Positions 16,550 through 25,343 of a stretch of DNA of 64,000 nucleotides are shown piece after piece; the stretch's first letter is position 1; each line of letters begins with the position of its first letter. The position numbers and the translations under genes are program-made. Source of the DNA: Actinopolymorpha cephalotaxi (lineage in GTDB: Bacteria > Actinomycetota > Actinomycetes > Propionibacteriales > Actinopolymorphaceae). The stretch spans positions 1,484,850-1,548,849 of the forward strand of contig NZ_JACBZA010000001.1 of assembly GCF_013408535.1 (NCBI RefSeq). Direction: 5' to 3'. Under the pieces are notes generated by a model. It was not told where the DNA came from and made no database searches. It saw nothing but the letters and a program-made list of their open reading frames with translations.

Positions 16550-17667
16550 GGGTGAGCCGGGCGCAGCAGGTCGGGCGTGACGTCGGCGATCGACGCGCAT
16601 CCGCACAGGGCGAGCGTCTCCTCCAGGTCGGCCCGCATCGCCACCAGCAGGTCGCGCACCCCGGCGGCGCCGCCGGTGGCCAGCGCCCACACCGCCGGCC
16701 GGCCGATGAAGGCCGCGGTGGCGCCGAGGGCCAGCGCGCGGACGACGTCGCGGCCGGTGCGGATCCCGCCGTCGACGTACACCTCCACCTCCTCCGGCAG
16801 CGCGGCCCGCACCTCGGCCAGCGCACGCGCGGTGGGTACGGCGCCGTCCAGCTGGCGGCCACCGTGGTTGGACACCCACACCGCGTCCGCGCCCGCGTCG
16901 GCACAGGCGCGGGCGTCGTCGCCGCGCACCACGCCCTTCACCACCAGTGGCAGCCGGCCGGACACCTCGGCCAGCCAGGCCAGGTCGGCGAACGTCACCC
17001 CAGGGTCCTGCCACACGCCCTCGTCCCCGCGGGCGCGCAGCTCCGGGACGAGCACGGGGGAGACCGCGGCGGGCGGGAACGCCGTGGACCGCGCCTTCTT
17101 CGCGACGTACGGCGTGTCGACGGTCAGCACCAGCGCCCTCGCACCGGCGGCCGCGGCCCGCTCGACCACGGTCGCGGTGAGGTCGCGGTCGCGGAGGACG
17201 TACAGCTGCAGCCACCACGGCCCGGCCGCGCCGGCGAGCTCGCCGAACGTCGCGGTGGCCCGGGTGGACAGGGCCAGCAGGGACCCCGCGTGTGCGGCGC
17301 CGGTGGCCGTGCCCAGCTCGCCGTCGGGATGCACCAGCCGCTGGTAGCCGGTCGGGGCCACCTGGACCGGCGAGCTGACCGGCGTACCCAGCACGGTCGT
17401 GGAGGTGTCCACCCTGCCCACGTCACGCAGCACCCGCGGCGCCAGGGCCAGCTCCCGCCAGGCGGCCAGGTTGGCGGCCAGCGTCTCCTCCACCCCGGAG
17501 CCGGTGGCGATGTAGTCGTACACCTGCGCCGGCAGCACCGCCCGGGCCGCCGCCTCGAGGTCGCGGGGCTCGACCGGCGGGGCCGTCACGGCGGCCGACG
17601 CCGCCACGGGAACGGGAGTGGGTGCGTCCGGACGAGGAGTGGGAGGCACGGAGGTCATGACGGCCAT
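16540..17667 (-). CDS. FMN-dependent alpha-hydroxy-acid oxidase/dehydrogenase
   Basis: A 375-residue TIM-barrel flavoenzyme of the glycolate oxidase/lactate monooxygenase family, oxidising an L-2-hydroxy acid to a 2-keto acid with FMN. Seen: the N-terminal YDYIATGSGVEETLAAN block (family Y..GG/GS motif), PVQVAPTGYQRLVHPDGE, the FMN/substrate Lys in PLVVKGV, the catalytic SNHGGRQLDG with the His-Gly-Gly-Arg core, and DGGIRTGRDVVRALALGA. The first 30 residues are Pro/Ala-rich and look disordered; ATG 17658 is an alternative start. No mycofactocin genes are nearby, so an MftD role is not supported. Divergent from fabG. Confidence 0.9.
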   Translation of the reverse strand: MAVMTSVPPTPRPDAPTPVPVAASAAVTAPPVEPRDLEAAARAVLPAQVYDYIATGSGVEETLAANLAAWRELALAPRVLRDVGRVDTSTTVLGTPVSSPVQVAPTGYQRLVHPDGELGTATGAAHAGSLLALSTRATATFGELAGAAGPWWLQLYVLRDRDLTATVVERAAAAGARALVLTVDTPYVAKKARSTAFPPAAVSPVLVPELRARGDEGVWQDPGVTFADLAWLAEVSGRLPLVVKGVVRGDDARACADAGADAVWVSNHGGRQLDGAVPTARALAEVRAALPEEVEVYVDGGIRTGRDVVRALALGATAAFIGRPAVWALATGGAAGVRDLLVAMRADLEETLALCGCASIADVTPDLLRPAHPHR

Positions 17668-17840
17668 TGTTCCGTCTCTCTTCCGCAGTTCCGCCGGTCG
17701 CCGGGAGTTTCCGCGTCGCCCGAGGTTCCGTCCGAGGCGCTGTCCGGATGGCGACGCCCACCGTGCCTGGACCGATGATCGACACCCGGGCTGCTAGCGT
17801 GCCTGGGATCGAAGGACGGCAGCTGACCAGGGAGGCGTAC

Positions 17841-18545
17841 GTGGGTCGATCCGTGCTGGTGACAGGGGGGAACCGCGGCATCGGACTCGCTGTCGCGCAG
17901 GCGTTTCGCGAGGCCGGCGACGACGTCGCGATCACCTACCGAGGCGGGGAGCCCCCGGAGGGCTTCCTGGCGGTGAAGTGCGACGTGACCGAGCCGGAGA
18001 CGGTGGAGGCGGCGTTCGCCGAGGTCGAGGAGAAGCAGGGGCCGGTCGAGGTGCTGGTGGCCAACGCCGGCATCACCCGCGACACCCTGCTGCTGCGGAT
18101 GAGCGACGAGGACTGGTCCAGCGTCATCGAGACCAACCTGACCGGCGCCTTCCGCTTCGCCCGGCGGGCCGCGAAGGGCATGCTGCGGTTGCGCCGCGGC
18201 CGGATCGTGCTGGTGTCGTCGGTGGTCGGGCTGTTCGGCGGCGCCGGCCAGGTCAACTACGCGGCCAGCAAGTCCGGCATGGTCGGCATGGCCCGGTCCA
18301 TCGCCCGCGAGCTGGGTTCGCGGGGAATCACCGCCAATGTCGTGGCCCCGGGTTTTGTGGAAACCGCCCTGACGGCCGAGCTTTCCGACGAGCTACAAAA
18401 GCAGTACCTCAAGCAGATCCCGCTCGGCCGGTACACCAGCACCGAGGAAGTGGCGCGGGTGATCCGCTGGGTGGCAAGCGACGAGGCGGCATACATCACC
18501 GGGGCCGTCATCCCGGTGGACGGCGGACTAGGGATGGGGCACTAA
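17841..18545 (+). CDS. fabG: 3-oxoacyl-ACP reductase FabG (MabA type)
   Basis: A 234-residue short-chain dehydrogenase reducing 3-oxoacyl-ACP with NADPH in type II fatty-acid elongation. Seen: the nucleotide motif TGGNRGIG near residue 9, NAG (ANAGI), catalytic Ser in VSS and Tyr140-xxx-Lys144 in NYAASK, and the C-terminal GLGMGH. GTG 17841 is chosen because GGGAGG lies 6 nt upstream and the protein then begins directly at the Rossmann fold; the open frame upstream is non-homologous. inhA follows after 3 bp, the same order as mabA-inhA of mycobacteria. Confidence 0.95.
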   Translation: MGRSVLVTGGNRGIGLAVAQAFREAGDDVAITYRGGEPPEGFLAVKCDVTEPETVEAAFAEVEEKQGPVEVLVANAGITRDTLLLRMSDEDWSSVIETNLTGAFRFARRAAKGMLRLRRGRIVLVSSVVGLFGGAGQVNYAASKSGMVGMARSIARELGSRGITANVVAPGFVETALTAELSDELQKQYLKQIPLGRYTSTEEVARVIRWVASDEAAYITGAVIPVDGGLGMGH

Positions 18546-18548
18546 GAC

Positions 18549-19319
18549 ATGGGCGGGATCCTCGAGGGCAAGCGCATCCTGGTCGCGGGCGTGACCATGG
18601 ACTCCTCGCTCGGCTTCGCGGTCGCGAAGGTCGCGCAGGAGCAGGGCGCGCAGGTGGTCATCACCAACTTCGGCCGGGCACTCGCGATCACCCGGCGGAT
18701 CGCCAAGCGGCTGCCGGTGGAGCCGGCGGTGCTCGAACTCGACGTCACCAACGAGGAACACCTGGCGGGGCTGGCCGACGCGCTGCGGTCCCACGTCGAC
18801 GGGCTGGACGGCGTGGTGCACTCCATCGCGTTCGCCCCGCAGGACGCGCTCGGCGGCAACTTCCTCAACACCAGCTGGGCCGACGCCGCTACGGCGATGC
18901 AGGTCTCGGCGTACTCGCTGAAGTCGCTCACGATGGCCACATTGCCGCTGATGAAGGAGGGGTCGTCGGTCGTCGGCCTCACCTTCGACGCCACCGTGGC
19001 CTGGCCGGCGTACGACTGGATGGGGGTGGCGAAGGCAGGGCTGGAGTCCTGCGCCCGCTACCTCGCCCGCGACCTCGGGCCGAAGGGCATCCGGGTCAAC
19101 CTCGTCTCCGCGGGCTACACCAAGACGATCGCCGCGGGCGGCATTCCCGGCATCGAGAAGGTGGAGAACGTCTGGAGCGAGCGGGCGCCGCTCGGCTGGG
19201 ACCCGACCGACAGCAACGCCACCGGCCGCGCGGTCGTCGGGCTGCTGTCGGACTTCTTCCCGAAGACGACCGGAGAGATCATCCACGTCGACGGCGGTTA
19301 CCACGCGATGGGCGCCTGA
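18549..19319 (+). CDS. inhA: enoyl-ACP reductase (NADH), InhA/FabI type
   Basis: A 256-residue NADH-dependent enoyl-ACP reductase completing the fatty-acid elongation cycle. Seen: N-terminal GKRILVAGV with the GxxxxSSxGFAVA nucleotide motif, DVTNEEHL, HSIAFAPQDALGG, the catalytic Tyr155 and Lys162 (Y-x6-K as in InhA), and the TIAAGGIPG substrate loop. Length matches the family. It forms an operon with fabG (3-bp gap) and is closed by a perfect 16-bp hairpin. InhA is the isoniazid/triclosan target in relatives; nothing here predicts sensitivity. Confidence 0.95.
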   Translation: MGGILEGKRILVAGVTMDSSLGFAVAKVAQEQGAQVVITNFGRALAITRRIAKRLPVEPAVLELDVTNEEHLAGLADALRSHVDGLDGVVHSIAFAPQDALGGNFLNTSWADAATAMQVSAYSLKSLTMATLPLMKEGSSVVGLTFDATVAWPAYDWMGVAKAGLESCARYLARDLGPKGIRVNLVSAGYTKTIAAGGIPGIEKVENVWSERAPLGWDPTDSNATGRAVVGLLSDFFPKTTGEIIHVDGGYHAMGA

Positions 19320-19354
19320 CCGCCGCAGGTCCCGAAAGCCGAACGAGTTCGATC

Positions 19355-19389
19355 GGACAGGCGCCGCGCACCGTGCGCGGCGCCTGTCC
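19355..19389. terminator. perfect 16-bp hairpin between convergent genes
   Basis: Arms GGACAGGCGCCGCGCA (19355-19370) and its exact complement (19374-19389) with a CCG loop, midway between inhA and the convergent SGNH hydrolase. Very likely a bidirectional terminator lacking a U-tract. Confidence 0.85.
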
Positions 19390-19395
19390 GCGTCC

Positions 19396-20022
19396 TCAGG
19401 AGGTGGTCGCCTCCAGCCAGGACCGGGCGATCAGCGCGTGCCCCTCGTCGGTGGGGTGTACGCCGTCGGCGGCGAGGTCGGTCGCCTCCCGGTCGGCGGC
19501 GGCCCCGGCCATCAGCCCGTCCAGCGGGACCAGCGTCGCGGCGTACTCCTTGGCCAGCCGGCGGACCACCTCGAGCTTGGGGTCCAGATCCTCCCGCCAG
19601 CCGTGCTGGCCCGCCGTCACCGGCAGCAGGAACGGCTCCACCAGCACCAGCCGGGCGGGCAGCGCGTCGGTGGTCCGGGCCAGGATGTGGTCGTAGTCGC
19701 GGGCGAAGTCGTCCGCCGAGGTGGCGTCACCGCTGTCGTAGCGGCGCCAGGTGTCGTTGATCCCGATCAGGATCGACACCACGTCCGGGGTGAGATCCAG
19801 GCAGTCCTCCTGCCACCGGGCGCGCAGGTCGCGGACCCGGTTGCCGCTGATGCCGCGGTTGAGGAACCGCACGCCGTCGCCGGGCCGCGCCCTGGTGTAG
19901 GTCTCGGCGACGAGGCGGGGGTACCCGCCGCCGAGGCCGTTCGGGTCGGAACGCTCCCGGCCGGCGTCGGTGACGCTGTCGCCGATGAACAGGACCGTGG
20001 TGTTCGGGGTCAGTACGCTCAC
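19396..20022 (-). CDS. SGNH/GDSL hydrolase
   Basis: A 208-residue esterase/lipase-like SGNH hydrolase. Seen: block I FIGDSVTDAGR with the nucleophile Ser near residue 15, block II Gly in GISGNRVRDL, block III GINDTWRR, and the C-terminal DGVHPTDEGH with the Asp-xx-His pair. No signal peptide, so cytoplasmic. The GTG at 20022 directly precedes the first conserved strand; the frame is open far upstream but without homology. Substrate (acetyl-xylan, lysophospholipid or similar) not deducible. Next to a convergent terminator shared with inhA. Confidence 0.9.
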   Translation of the reverse strand: MSVLTPNTTVLFIGDSVTDAGRERSDPNGLGGGYPRLVAETYTRARPGDGVRFLNRGISGNRVRDLRARWQEDCLDLTPDVVSILIGINDTWRRYDSGDATSADDFARDYDHILARTTDALPARLVLVEPFLLPVTAGQHGWREDLDPKLEVVRRLAKEYAATLVPLDGLMAGAAADREATDLAADGVHPTDEGHALIARSWLEATTS

Positions 20023-20114
20023 GTGTTCGAACCTAGGCCGACTCGCCCCGTTCGGCGGCCCCGGGGTCCGGTCCTGGACTGCGTTTCGGACCGGTGCGTG
20101 CACGAGGTTGCCGG

Positions 20115-21245
20115 TCAGGGCAACAGCAGGTTGACGTCGCCGAACTCGTGCCACAGGTAGCCGCCGTCCACCGCGGCCGAGTAGCACTGGCGTACGAGAT
20201 CCGGCCCGGCGATCGCCTCCAGCATCAGCAGGTGCGACGCCTGCGGCTCGTGGAACCCGGTGAGCAGTCCCGACACCACCGCGACCCCGCGCTCGGCGGT
20301 GATCACCAGCTCGGTCCAGCCGGAGGCGCCGCGCACCCAGGGTCCGTGCGCCGCGGACTCCAGCGCGCGCACCACCGTCGTGCCGACCGCCACCACCCGG
20401 GCGCCGCGCCGGTTGGCGTCGTTCACCACCGCGGCCGTCGCGGCCGGCACCTCGAACCACTCGGCGTACGGCGGCTCGTGGAACTCCGCGGACGCCACGC
20501 CGGTGTGCAGGGTGATCGGCACCACGAGGATGCCGCGGGCCACCAGTTCGGTCACCACCTCCGGTGTGAACGGCCGCCCGGCACTGGGCATCTCGGCACT
20601 TCCGGGCGTGGTGGCGAACGCCGTCTGGTAGGCGTGCAGCGGCCACTCCCGGCCGACGTAGCCGTACCGGATGGGGCGGCCGTGCCGGGCGAGATACGCC
20701 GGTACGTCGGGAACCCCGGACGGAAGGATCGGTACGGCATGCCACAGCCGGCCGGACCGGTGCCGTTCGCGGAGCACCAGCGCGGCGCCGCCCTGCCGAT
20801 CACCGGGGAGGTCGACCCGCTGACCCGGCCGGCCGCCGGGGTCGGGGCCGTCGCCGCGGCGGAGCTCTACCAGCCACGAACCGTCGGCGGCGAGGGTGGA
20901 GAAGTGCACGCTGCGCCGCTCGCCCGTCCCGGTGCCGTCGGGTCCCGGGGGCAGGTCCACGGCGGCGGGCCGGGTGCCGGACCGGTTCACGACCACGACG
21001 TCGCCGGGTTCGAGCAGCCGTGGCAGGTCGACGAAGCTGTGGTGCGCGACCTCGTTCGCCGGCCCGTCGCCGGAACCGTCGCCGCGGCCGAGCAGCAGCC
21101 GCACGCCGTCCCGGCTCAGGCCGCGGGCCTCCGGCGGCTCGTGCGCCTCCAGCTCGGGCGGGAGAACGAAGTCGACCCTGGGCGCCGGGAGGATGGTGGG
21201 CGCGGTCCGGGTCGCCTGGACCCCGGTCTTCGTGCTACTGCTCAT
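20115..21245 (-). CDS. QueA-like S-adenosylmethionine:tRNA ribosyltransferase-isomerase family protein
   Basis: A 376-residue protein of the QueA family. Classical QueA moves ribose from SAM to preQ1 in tRNA to make epoxyqueuosine. Seen: N-terminal FVLPPELEAHEPPEARGLSRDGVRLLL, FVDLPRLLEPGDVVVVNRS, RYGYVGREWPLHAYQTAFAT with the substrate region, HTGVASAEF and GTTVVRALESAA, and TGFHEPQASHLLMLEA. The order matches QueA, but no queuosine genes (queC/D/E/F, tgt) are in the window, and N- and C-regions have inserts. Actinobacteria often carry such paralogues, so the true substrate may differ. Coupled by a 4-bp overlap to the upstream SDR. Confidence 0.82.
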   Translation of the reverse strand: MSSSTKTGVQATRTAPTILPAPRVDFVLPPELEAHEPPEARGLSRDGVRLLLGRGDGSGDGPANEVAHHSFVDLPRLLEPGDVVVVNRSGTRPAAVDLPPGPDGTGTGERRSVHFSTLAADGSWLVELRRGDGPDPGGRPGQRVDLPGDRQGGAALVLRERHRSGRLWHAVPILPSGVPDVPAYLARHGRPIRYGYVGREWPLHAYQTAFATTPGSAEMPSAGRPFTPEVVTELVARGILVVPITLHTGVASAEFHEPPYAEWFEVPAATAAVVNDANRRGARVVAVGTTVVRALESAAHGPWVRGASGWTELVITAERGVAVVSGLLTGFHEPQASHLLMLEAIAGPDLVRQCYSAAVDGGYLWHEFGDVNLLLP

Positions 21246-21964
21246 GCCGCCACCTCGGTGAGCAGATCCGTGGCGCGGTAGCGGCCGCTGGCGGGCCGCT
21301 CGGTCGCCAGCCGGACGAACGCCGGCACCACCGTGTCCGGCAGCGGCCGATCGGAGATGTCCTCGCCGGGGAAGGCGTCCTGGTGCATCTGGGTACGCAG
21401 GTCGCCCGGGTCCACCCACCACACGCGCACGTCGTCACCGGCCTCGGCGAGCTCGACCGCGAGGACGCGGGACCAGTGCTCCAGCGCCGCCTTGGCCGAG
21501 CCGTAGGCACCCCAGCCGGGATAGGCCTCCACGGCCGCGTCGCTGGTGACGTTCACGATGGCGCCGGACCGTTCGCGCAGCAGCGGCAGCGCCAGCTGGG
21601 TGAGGGCGAGCGGGGCGACGACGCCGACCTCCAGCACTTCCCGGTACGCCGGAGCGCCGAGCGTCGCCAGCGACGGAAGCGGGCTGGGGCCGAGCAGGCC
21701 GGCGTTGTTGACCAGCAGGTCCAGGCCGCCGAGATCGCGGGCGGCGGCCACCAGGTCGGCACGGTGGGCGGCGTCGCCGACCGAACCGGCGCGGGCCTCC
21801 ACCCGCGCGCTCGGGCCGGCCCGGCTGGTCAGCTCGGCCGCCGCGTCGCGCAGCGGGGCGTCGTTGCGGGCGTCGACGACGAGGGACCAGCCACGGTCGG
21901 CGAGCCCGCCGGCGAGGGCGAGCCCGAGGCCGCGGGAAGCTCCGGTGACGAGGGCGACAGGCAT
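21242..21964 (-). CDS. short-chain dehydrogenase/reductase
   Basis: A 240-residue SDR, NAD(P)-dependent, substrate unknown. Seen: TGASRGLGLALAGG nucleotide motif near the N-terminus, NNAG in LLVNNAGLLG, catalytic Ser in VTSDAAV and Tyr-xxx-Lys in YGSAKAA. ATG 21964 has GGAGG 7 nt upstream. It is the first gene of a two-gene operon whose second product is QueA-like (ATGA overlap), so the SDR may act on a related nucleoside or on an unrelated metabolite; only the coupling is certain. Divergent from the GAF kinase. Confidence 0.88.
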   Translation of the reverse strand: MPVALVTGASRGLGLALAGGLADRGWSLVVDARNDAPLRDAAAELTSRAGPSARVEARAGSVGDAAHRADLVAAARDLGGLDLLVNNAGLLGPSPLPSLATLGAPAYREVLEVGVVAPLALTQLALPLLRERSGAIVNVTSDAAVEAYPGWGAYGSAKAALEHWSRVLAVELAEAGDDVRVWWVDPGDLRTQMHQDAFPGEDISDRPLPDTVVPAFVRLATERPASGRYRATDLLTEVAA

Positions 21965-22169
21965 GGCGTACCTCCGGATGGTCAGGGTTCCGGCGGCTCC
22001 TCGCTGGTCGGGAACCGCCTGCTTCGATGCGCTGGTCCCGACGCTAGGAGCGCCGGCGGCCCGGGCCATCGGCCCGCGGATCGGACCGGTCTCCGCCGAT
22101 GGGCCTAGGACCAGCGACGGGGCGGCGTGGCCGGTCCGATAGGCCCGGTCGGCGAGTAGCGTTCGGAAC

Positions 22170-23351
22170 GTGTCCACCCCCGACCAGCGCCCCGACCAGC
22201 GCCCAGACCCCGCCGACGGCTCGCGGCGGGACGATCTCGAGGCGCTGTCGCGCGCGCTGCTCGCGATCACCGAGCAGACCGCGACCCGCGAGGTGCTGCA
22301 GATGATCGTGGAGTCGGCACGCTCGCTGGTGAGGTCGGAGTACGCCGCCCTGGGCCTGCCGGACGAGCGCGGCCGGTTCGCGGAGTTCTACGCCAGTGGG
22401 ATCAGCCCCGAGCAGTGGCAGGCGATCGGTCCGCTGCCCCGCGCGCACGGCCTGCTGAGCGTGATGATGGCGCAGGCCCGGCCCTACCGCGCCGAGGACG
22501 TCCAGGCCGACCCGCGCTTCTCCGGCTGGCCGGCCGCCCACCCGCCGATGCGGGGCTTCCTCGGCGTACCCATCGTCGACCGGGGAGAGATCATGGGCGC
22601 CATCTACGTCGCGAACGGGCCGGACGCGCGGGTGTTCGGCGACGAGGACGAACGCCTGCTCGGCATCCTCGCCGCGCACGCCGCGATCGCGCTCACCCGG
22701 GCCCGGATGTTCGAACGCGACCGGGAGCTCACCCTGGTGGAGGAACGCGCCCGGATCGCCCGCGACCTGCACGACGCGGTGGCGCAGAAGCTGTTCAGCC
22801 TGCGCCTGACCGTCGGTGCCGCGGAAGCCCTTACGGTGAAGGGGGATCGCGACCGTGCGCGCGAACAGTTCGCCCGGGTGAAGGAACTCGCCGGCTCCGC
22901 GCTGGACGAGTTGCGGGCCGTGGTGACCGAGCTGCGCCCGCCCGCGGTGCGCGAGGACGGCCTGGTGCCGGCACTGCGCAAGCACGTCGCGGTGGTCTCG
23001 CGCGCCTATCCGGTCCGGGTCAGCTTCGACTCCGACTGCGACGGCCGCTGCGAGCTACCCGGCGAGGTGGAGGACGTGGTGTTCCGGGTGGCTCAGGAGG
23101 CGTTGCACAACGCGTTGCGGCACGCCGAGCCGGCGACGGTGAACATCGACCTGACCACGTCCGACCACGAGGTGGTGCTCGTGGTGTCCGACGACGGGAA
23201 GGGGTTCGACGGCGACCCGGCCCGCGACGGCGGCCACCACCTCGGCCTGGCGTCGATGCGTGAACGCGCCCGGCAGGCCGGCGGGCGGCTCCGGGTCGAC
23301 TCCCGTCCCGGCGCGGGCACCACACTTCGGCTGGAGGTTCCGCATGAGTGA
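22170..23351 (+). CDS. GAF-domain histidine kinase (NarL/LiaS type)
   Basis: A 393-residue soluble sensor kinase. Seen: GAF domain over about residues 20-175 (e.g. EYAALGLPDERG, GFLGVPI, GAIYVANG), HisKA_3 with RIARDLHDAVAQKLF (His201), and HATPase_c with EALHNALRHA, VSDDGKGFD and GLASMRERARQAGG. No membrane segment, so it senses an intracellular signal such as redox or a small ligand through GAF. GTG 22170 follows a TAGCGT -10-like box by about 10 nt, suggesting a very short leader. It overlaps the response regulator by 8 bp. Confidence 0.92.
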   Translation: MSTPDQRPDQRPDPADGSRRDDLEALSRALLAITEQTATREVLQMIVESARSLVRSEYAALGLPDERGRFAEFYASGISPEQWQAIGPLPRAHGLLSVMMAQARPYRAEDVQADPRFSGWPAAHPPMRGFLGVPIVDRGEIMGAIYVANGPDARVFGDEDERLLGILAAHAAIALTRARMFERDRELTLVEERARIARDLHDAVAQKLFSLRLTVGAAEALTVKGDRDRAREQFARVKELAGSALDELRAVVTELRPPAVREDGLVPALRKHVAVVSRAYPVRVSFDSDCDGRCELPGEVEDVVFRVAQEALHNALRHAEPATVNIDLTTSDHEVVLVVSDDGKGFDGDPARDGGHHLGLASMRERARQAGGRLRVDSRPGAGTTLRLEVPHE

Positions 23352-24036
23352 CAGTGCCCCCATGAGTGACAGTGCCCCCGAGAGCGCGCCGGACGCCGCC
23401 CGGCCGGCCGGTCCGATCCGGGTCGTCGTCGTCGACGACCACCAGGTCGTACGACACGGCCTACGGACGTTCCTCGACATCCAGGACGACATCGAGGTGG
23501 TCGGCGAGGCCGGCGACGGCGGCGCCGCGGTGGAGCTGGCCGAGACGCTGCGGCCGGACCTGATGCTGCTCGACCTGCAGCTGCCCGGCGTGGACGGCGT
23601 GTCGGCGCTGCGGATGCTGCGCGACCGGGGGAGCACGGTGCGGGTTCTCGTCCTCACCTCGTTCACCGAACCCGCCACCGTGGTGCCGGCGCTGCGGGCG
23701 GGCGCGGCGGGCTACCTCTTCAAGGACGTCGATCCCGAGGCGCTCGCGCAGGCGATCCGGGCCGTGCACGCGGGCCAGGTGCTCCTCGAACCCGAGGTGG
23801 CCGACGCGCTTCTCCGCGGGGAGGATCCGGCCGAACGCGCCGGCGGGGCCCTCACCGAACGCGAACGGGAGGTACTGGTCGAGATCGCCCACGGCCGGTC
23901 CAACCGGGAGATCGCCCGGGCGCTGGTGCTGTCGGAGAAGACCGTGAAGACCCACGTGTCGTCCATCCTGGCCAAGCTGGGCCTGGCCGACCGGACCCAG
24001 GCGGCGCTGTACGCGGTCCGCCGGGGGCTGGCCTGA
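23344..24036 (+). CDS. LuxR/NarL family response regulator
   Basis: A 230-residue response regulator for the adjacent GAF kinase. Seen: [12 protein letters not shown], phospho-acceptor Asp77 in LLDLQLPG, the conserved LTSF and Lys in LFKDVDPE, and a C-terminal Lux[49 protein letters not shown]. The gene begins with an exact tandem duplication of 18 bp, giving MSDSAP twice and two possible ATG starts (23344 and 23362); only the first overlaps the kinase. Targets are unknown. Confidence 0.93.
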   Translation: MSDSAPMSDSAPESAPDAARPAGPIRVVVVDDHQVVRHGLRTFLDIQDDIEVVGEAGDGGAAVELAETLRPDLMLLDLQLPGVDGVSALRMLRDRGSTVRVLVLTSFTEPATVVPALRAGAAGYLFKDVDPEALAQAIRAVHAGQVLLEPEVADALLRGEDPAERAGGALTEREREVLVEIAHGRSNREIARALVLSEKTVKTHVSSILAKLGLADRTQAALYAVRRGLA

Positions 24037-24133
24037 GCGGCCGACGGACCGGACCATAGGCTGGGGCGCGTCCCACGTACTGCCGTACGCCTCATACGCC
24101 CCGCACGCCCCCGGATCCCAGGAACCCATTCGA

Positions 24134-24397
24134 ATGAAGACGTTCGACGAGTTGTTTGCCGAGCTGGCCGCGAAGGCCGCCACCCGCCCGGAGGGTTCGG
24201 GCACGGTCGCGGCGCTGGACGCGGGCGTTCATGCCATCGGCAAGAAGCTCGTCGAGGAGGCGGCGGAGTCCTGGATGGCCGCCGAGCACGAGGGCCGTGA
24301 GCGCGCCGCGGAGGAGATCTCCCAGCTGCTCTACCACGCCCAGGTGCTGATGCTCGCCTGCGACCTGAAGCTCGAGGACGTCTACAAGCATCTGTAG
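24134..24397 (+). CDS. hisE: phosphoribosyl-ATP pyrophosphatase
   Basis: An 87-residue all-helical enzyme of histidine synthesis hydrolysing phosphoribosyl-ATP to phosphoribosyl-AMP and pyrophosphate. Seen: the short MazG-like fold with the metal-binding [28 protein letters not shown] region (acidic residues of the KKLVEEAAE and EEISQ helices). Full length and stand-alone, as in other actinobacteria where hisI is separate. hisG follows 100 bp downstream on the same strand, so the pair is probably one transcript. Confidence 0.95.
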   Translation: MKTFDELFAELAAKAATRPEGSGTVAALDAGVHAIGKKLVEEAAESWMAAEHEGRERAAEEISQLLYHAQVLMLACDLKLEDVYKHL

Positions 24398-24497
24398 GGG
24401 TGAGCGGCCCTCACCCCCGACCGACGACCGAGTACCGCCCAGGACTCCCAGAATCTCTCCGGGTTTCCTTCCAGGCTTGAGGAAAGAGCGTCCGACC

Positions 24498-25343
24498 ATG
24501 TTGCGTGTGGCCATTCCGAACAAGGGTCAGCTGGCCGAGCCCGCCGCCCAGATGCTGCGCGAGGCCGGCTACCGCCAGCGCGGCAGCTCCCGCGAGCTGG
24601 TGCTGATCGACCCCGACAACCAGATCGAGTTCTACTACCTGCGTCCCCGCGACATCGCGGTCTACGTCGGCGAGGGCACCCTCGACGCCGGCTTCACCGG
24701 CCGGGACATGCTGCTGGACTCCGGCGCCCCCGCCAACGAGGTCCTCACCCTCGGCTTCGCCCGGTCGACGTTCCGCCTCGCCGCCCGGCCGGGGACCGCG
24801 AAGTCCGTGCACGACCTCGAGGGCCTGCGGATCGCCACGTCGTACGCCGGACTGATCAGGGGCTACCTCGCCGACAACGGCGTCACCGCGCACGTGACGC
24901 ACCTCGACGGCGCGGTGGAGACCGCGATCCAGCTCGGTGTCGCCGACGCCATCGCCGACGTGGTGGAGACCGGCGCCACCCTCCGCCAGGCCGGCCTGGA
25001 GCTGTTCGGCGACCCGATCCTGCGGTCGGAGGGCGTGCTGATCCGGCGCAACGGCACGGCCGACCCGGAGGGGTTCGACCTCATGCTGCGCAGGCTGCAG
25101 GGTGTGCTGGTCGCCCGCGACTACGTCCTGATGGACTACGACATCGCCGCGGACCAGGTGGACGAGGCGTCCAGGATCGCGCCGGGCCTGGAGGGTCCCA
25201 CGGTCTCGCCGCTGCATCGGTCGGGCTGGGTCGCGGTGCGGGTGATGGTGCCGCGCGCGGACGCCCAGCGGCTGATGGACGAGCTGTGGAACGCCGGCGC
25301 CCGTGCCATCCTGGTGACCAGCATCCACGCCTGCCGACTGTGA
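24498..25343 (+). CDS. hisG: ATP phosphoribosyltransferase, long form
   Basis: A 281-residue long-form HisG catalysing the committed step of histidine synthesis, joining ATP and PRPP. Seen: N-terminal LRVAIPNKGQLAEPA, IAVYVGEGTLDAGFTGRDML, the PRPP loop EGLRIATSYAG...DGAVETAIQLGVADAIADVVETG, and the C-terminal ACT-like regulatory domain (SPLHRSGWVAVRVMVPRADAQRLMDELWNAGARAILVTSI) that binds the feedback inhibitor histidine. ATG 24498 with AGGAAAGAG upstream is preferred over the in-frame TTG 24477. Its stop overlaps the next gene's GTG start by 4 bp. Confidence 0.96.
   Translation: MLRVAIPNKGQLAEPAAQMLREAGYRQRGSSRELVLIDPDNQIEFYYLRPRDIAVYVGEGTLDAGFTGRDMLLDSGAPANEVLTLGFARSTFRLAARPGTAKSVHDLEGLRIATSYAGLIRGYLADNGVTAHVTHLDGAVETAIQLGVADAIADVVETGATLRQAGLELFGDPILRSEGVLIRRNGTADPEGFDLMLRRLQGVLVARDYVLMDYDIAADQVDEASRIAPGLEGPTVSPLHRSGWVAVRVMVPRADAQRLMDELWNAGARAILVTSIHACRL

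Noticed and set aside
16540..17667. Mycofactocin MftD
   Set aside because: It belongs to the same flavoenzyme family, but no mftA/B/C/E/F gene is present and the neighbours are unrelated.
20023..20030. A second LexA-like site at the SGNH hydrolase start (TTCGAA)
   Set aside because: Only a 6-bp palindrome; it lacks the spaced TCGAAC/GTTCGA halves.
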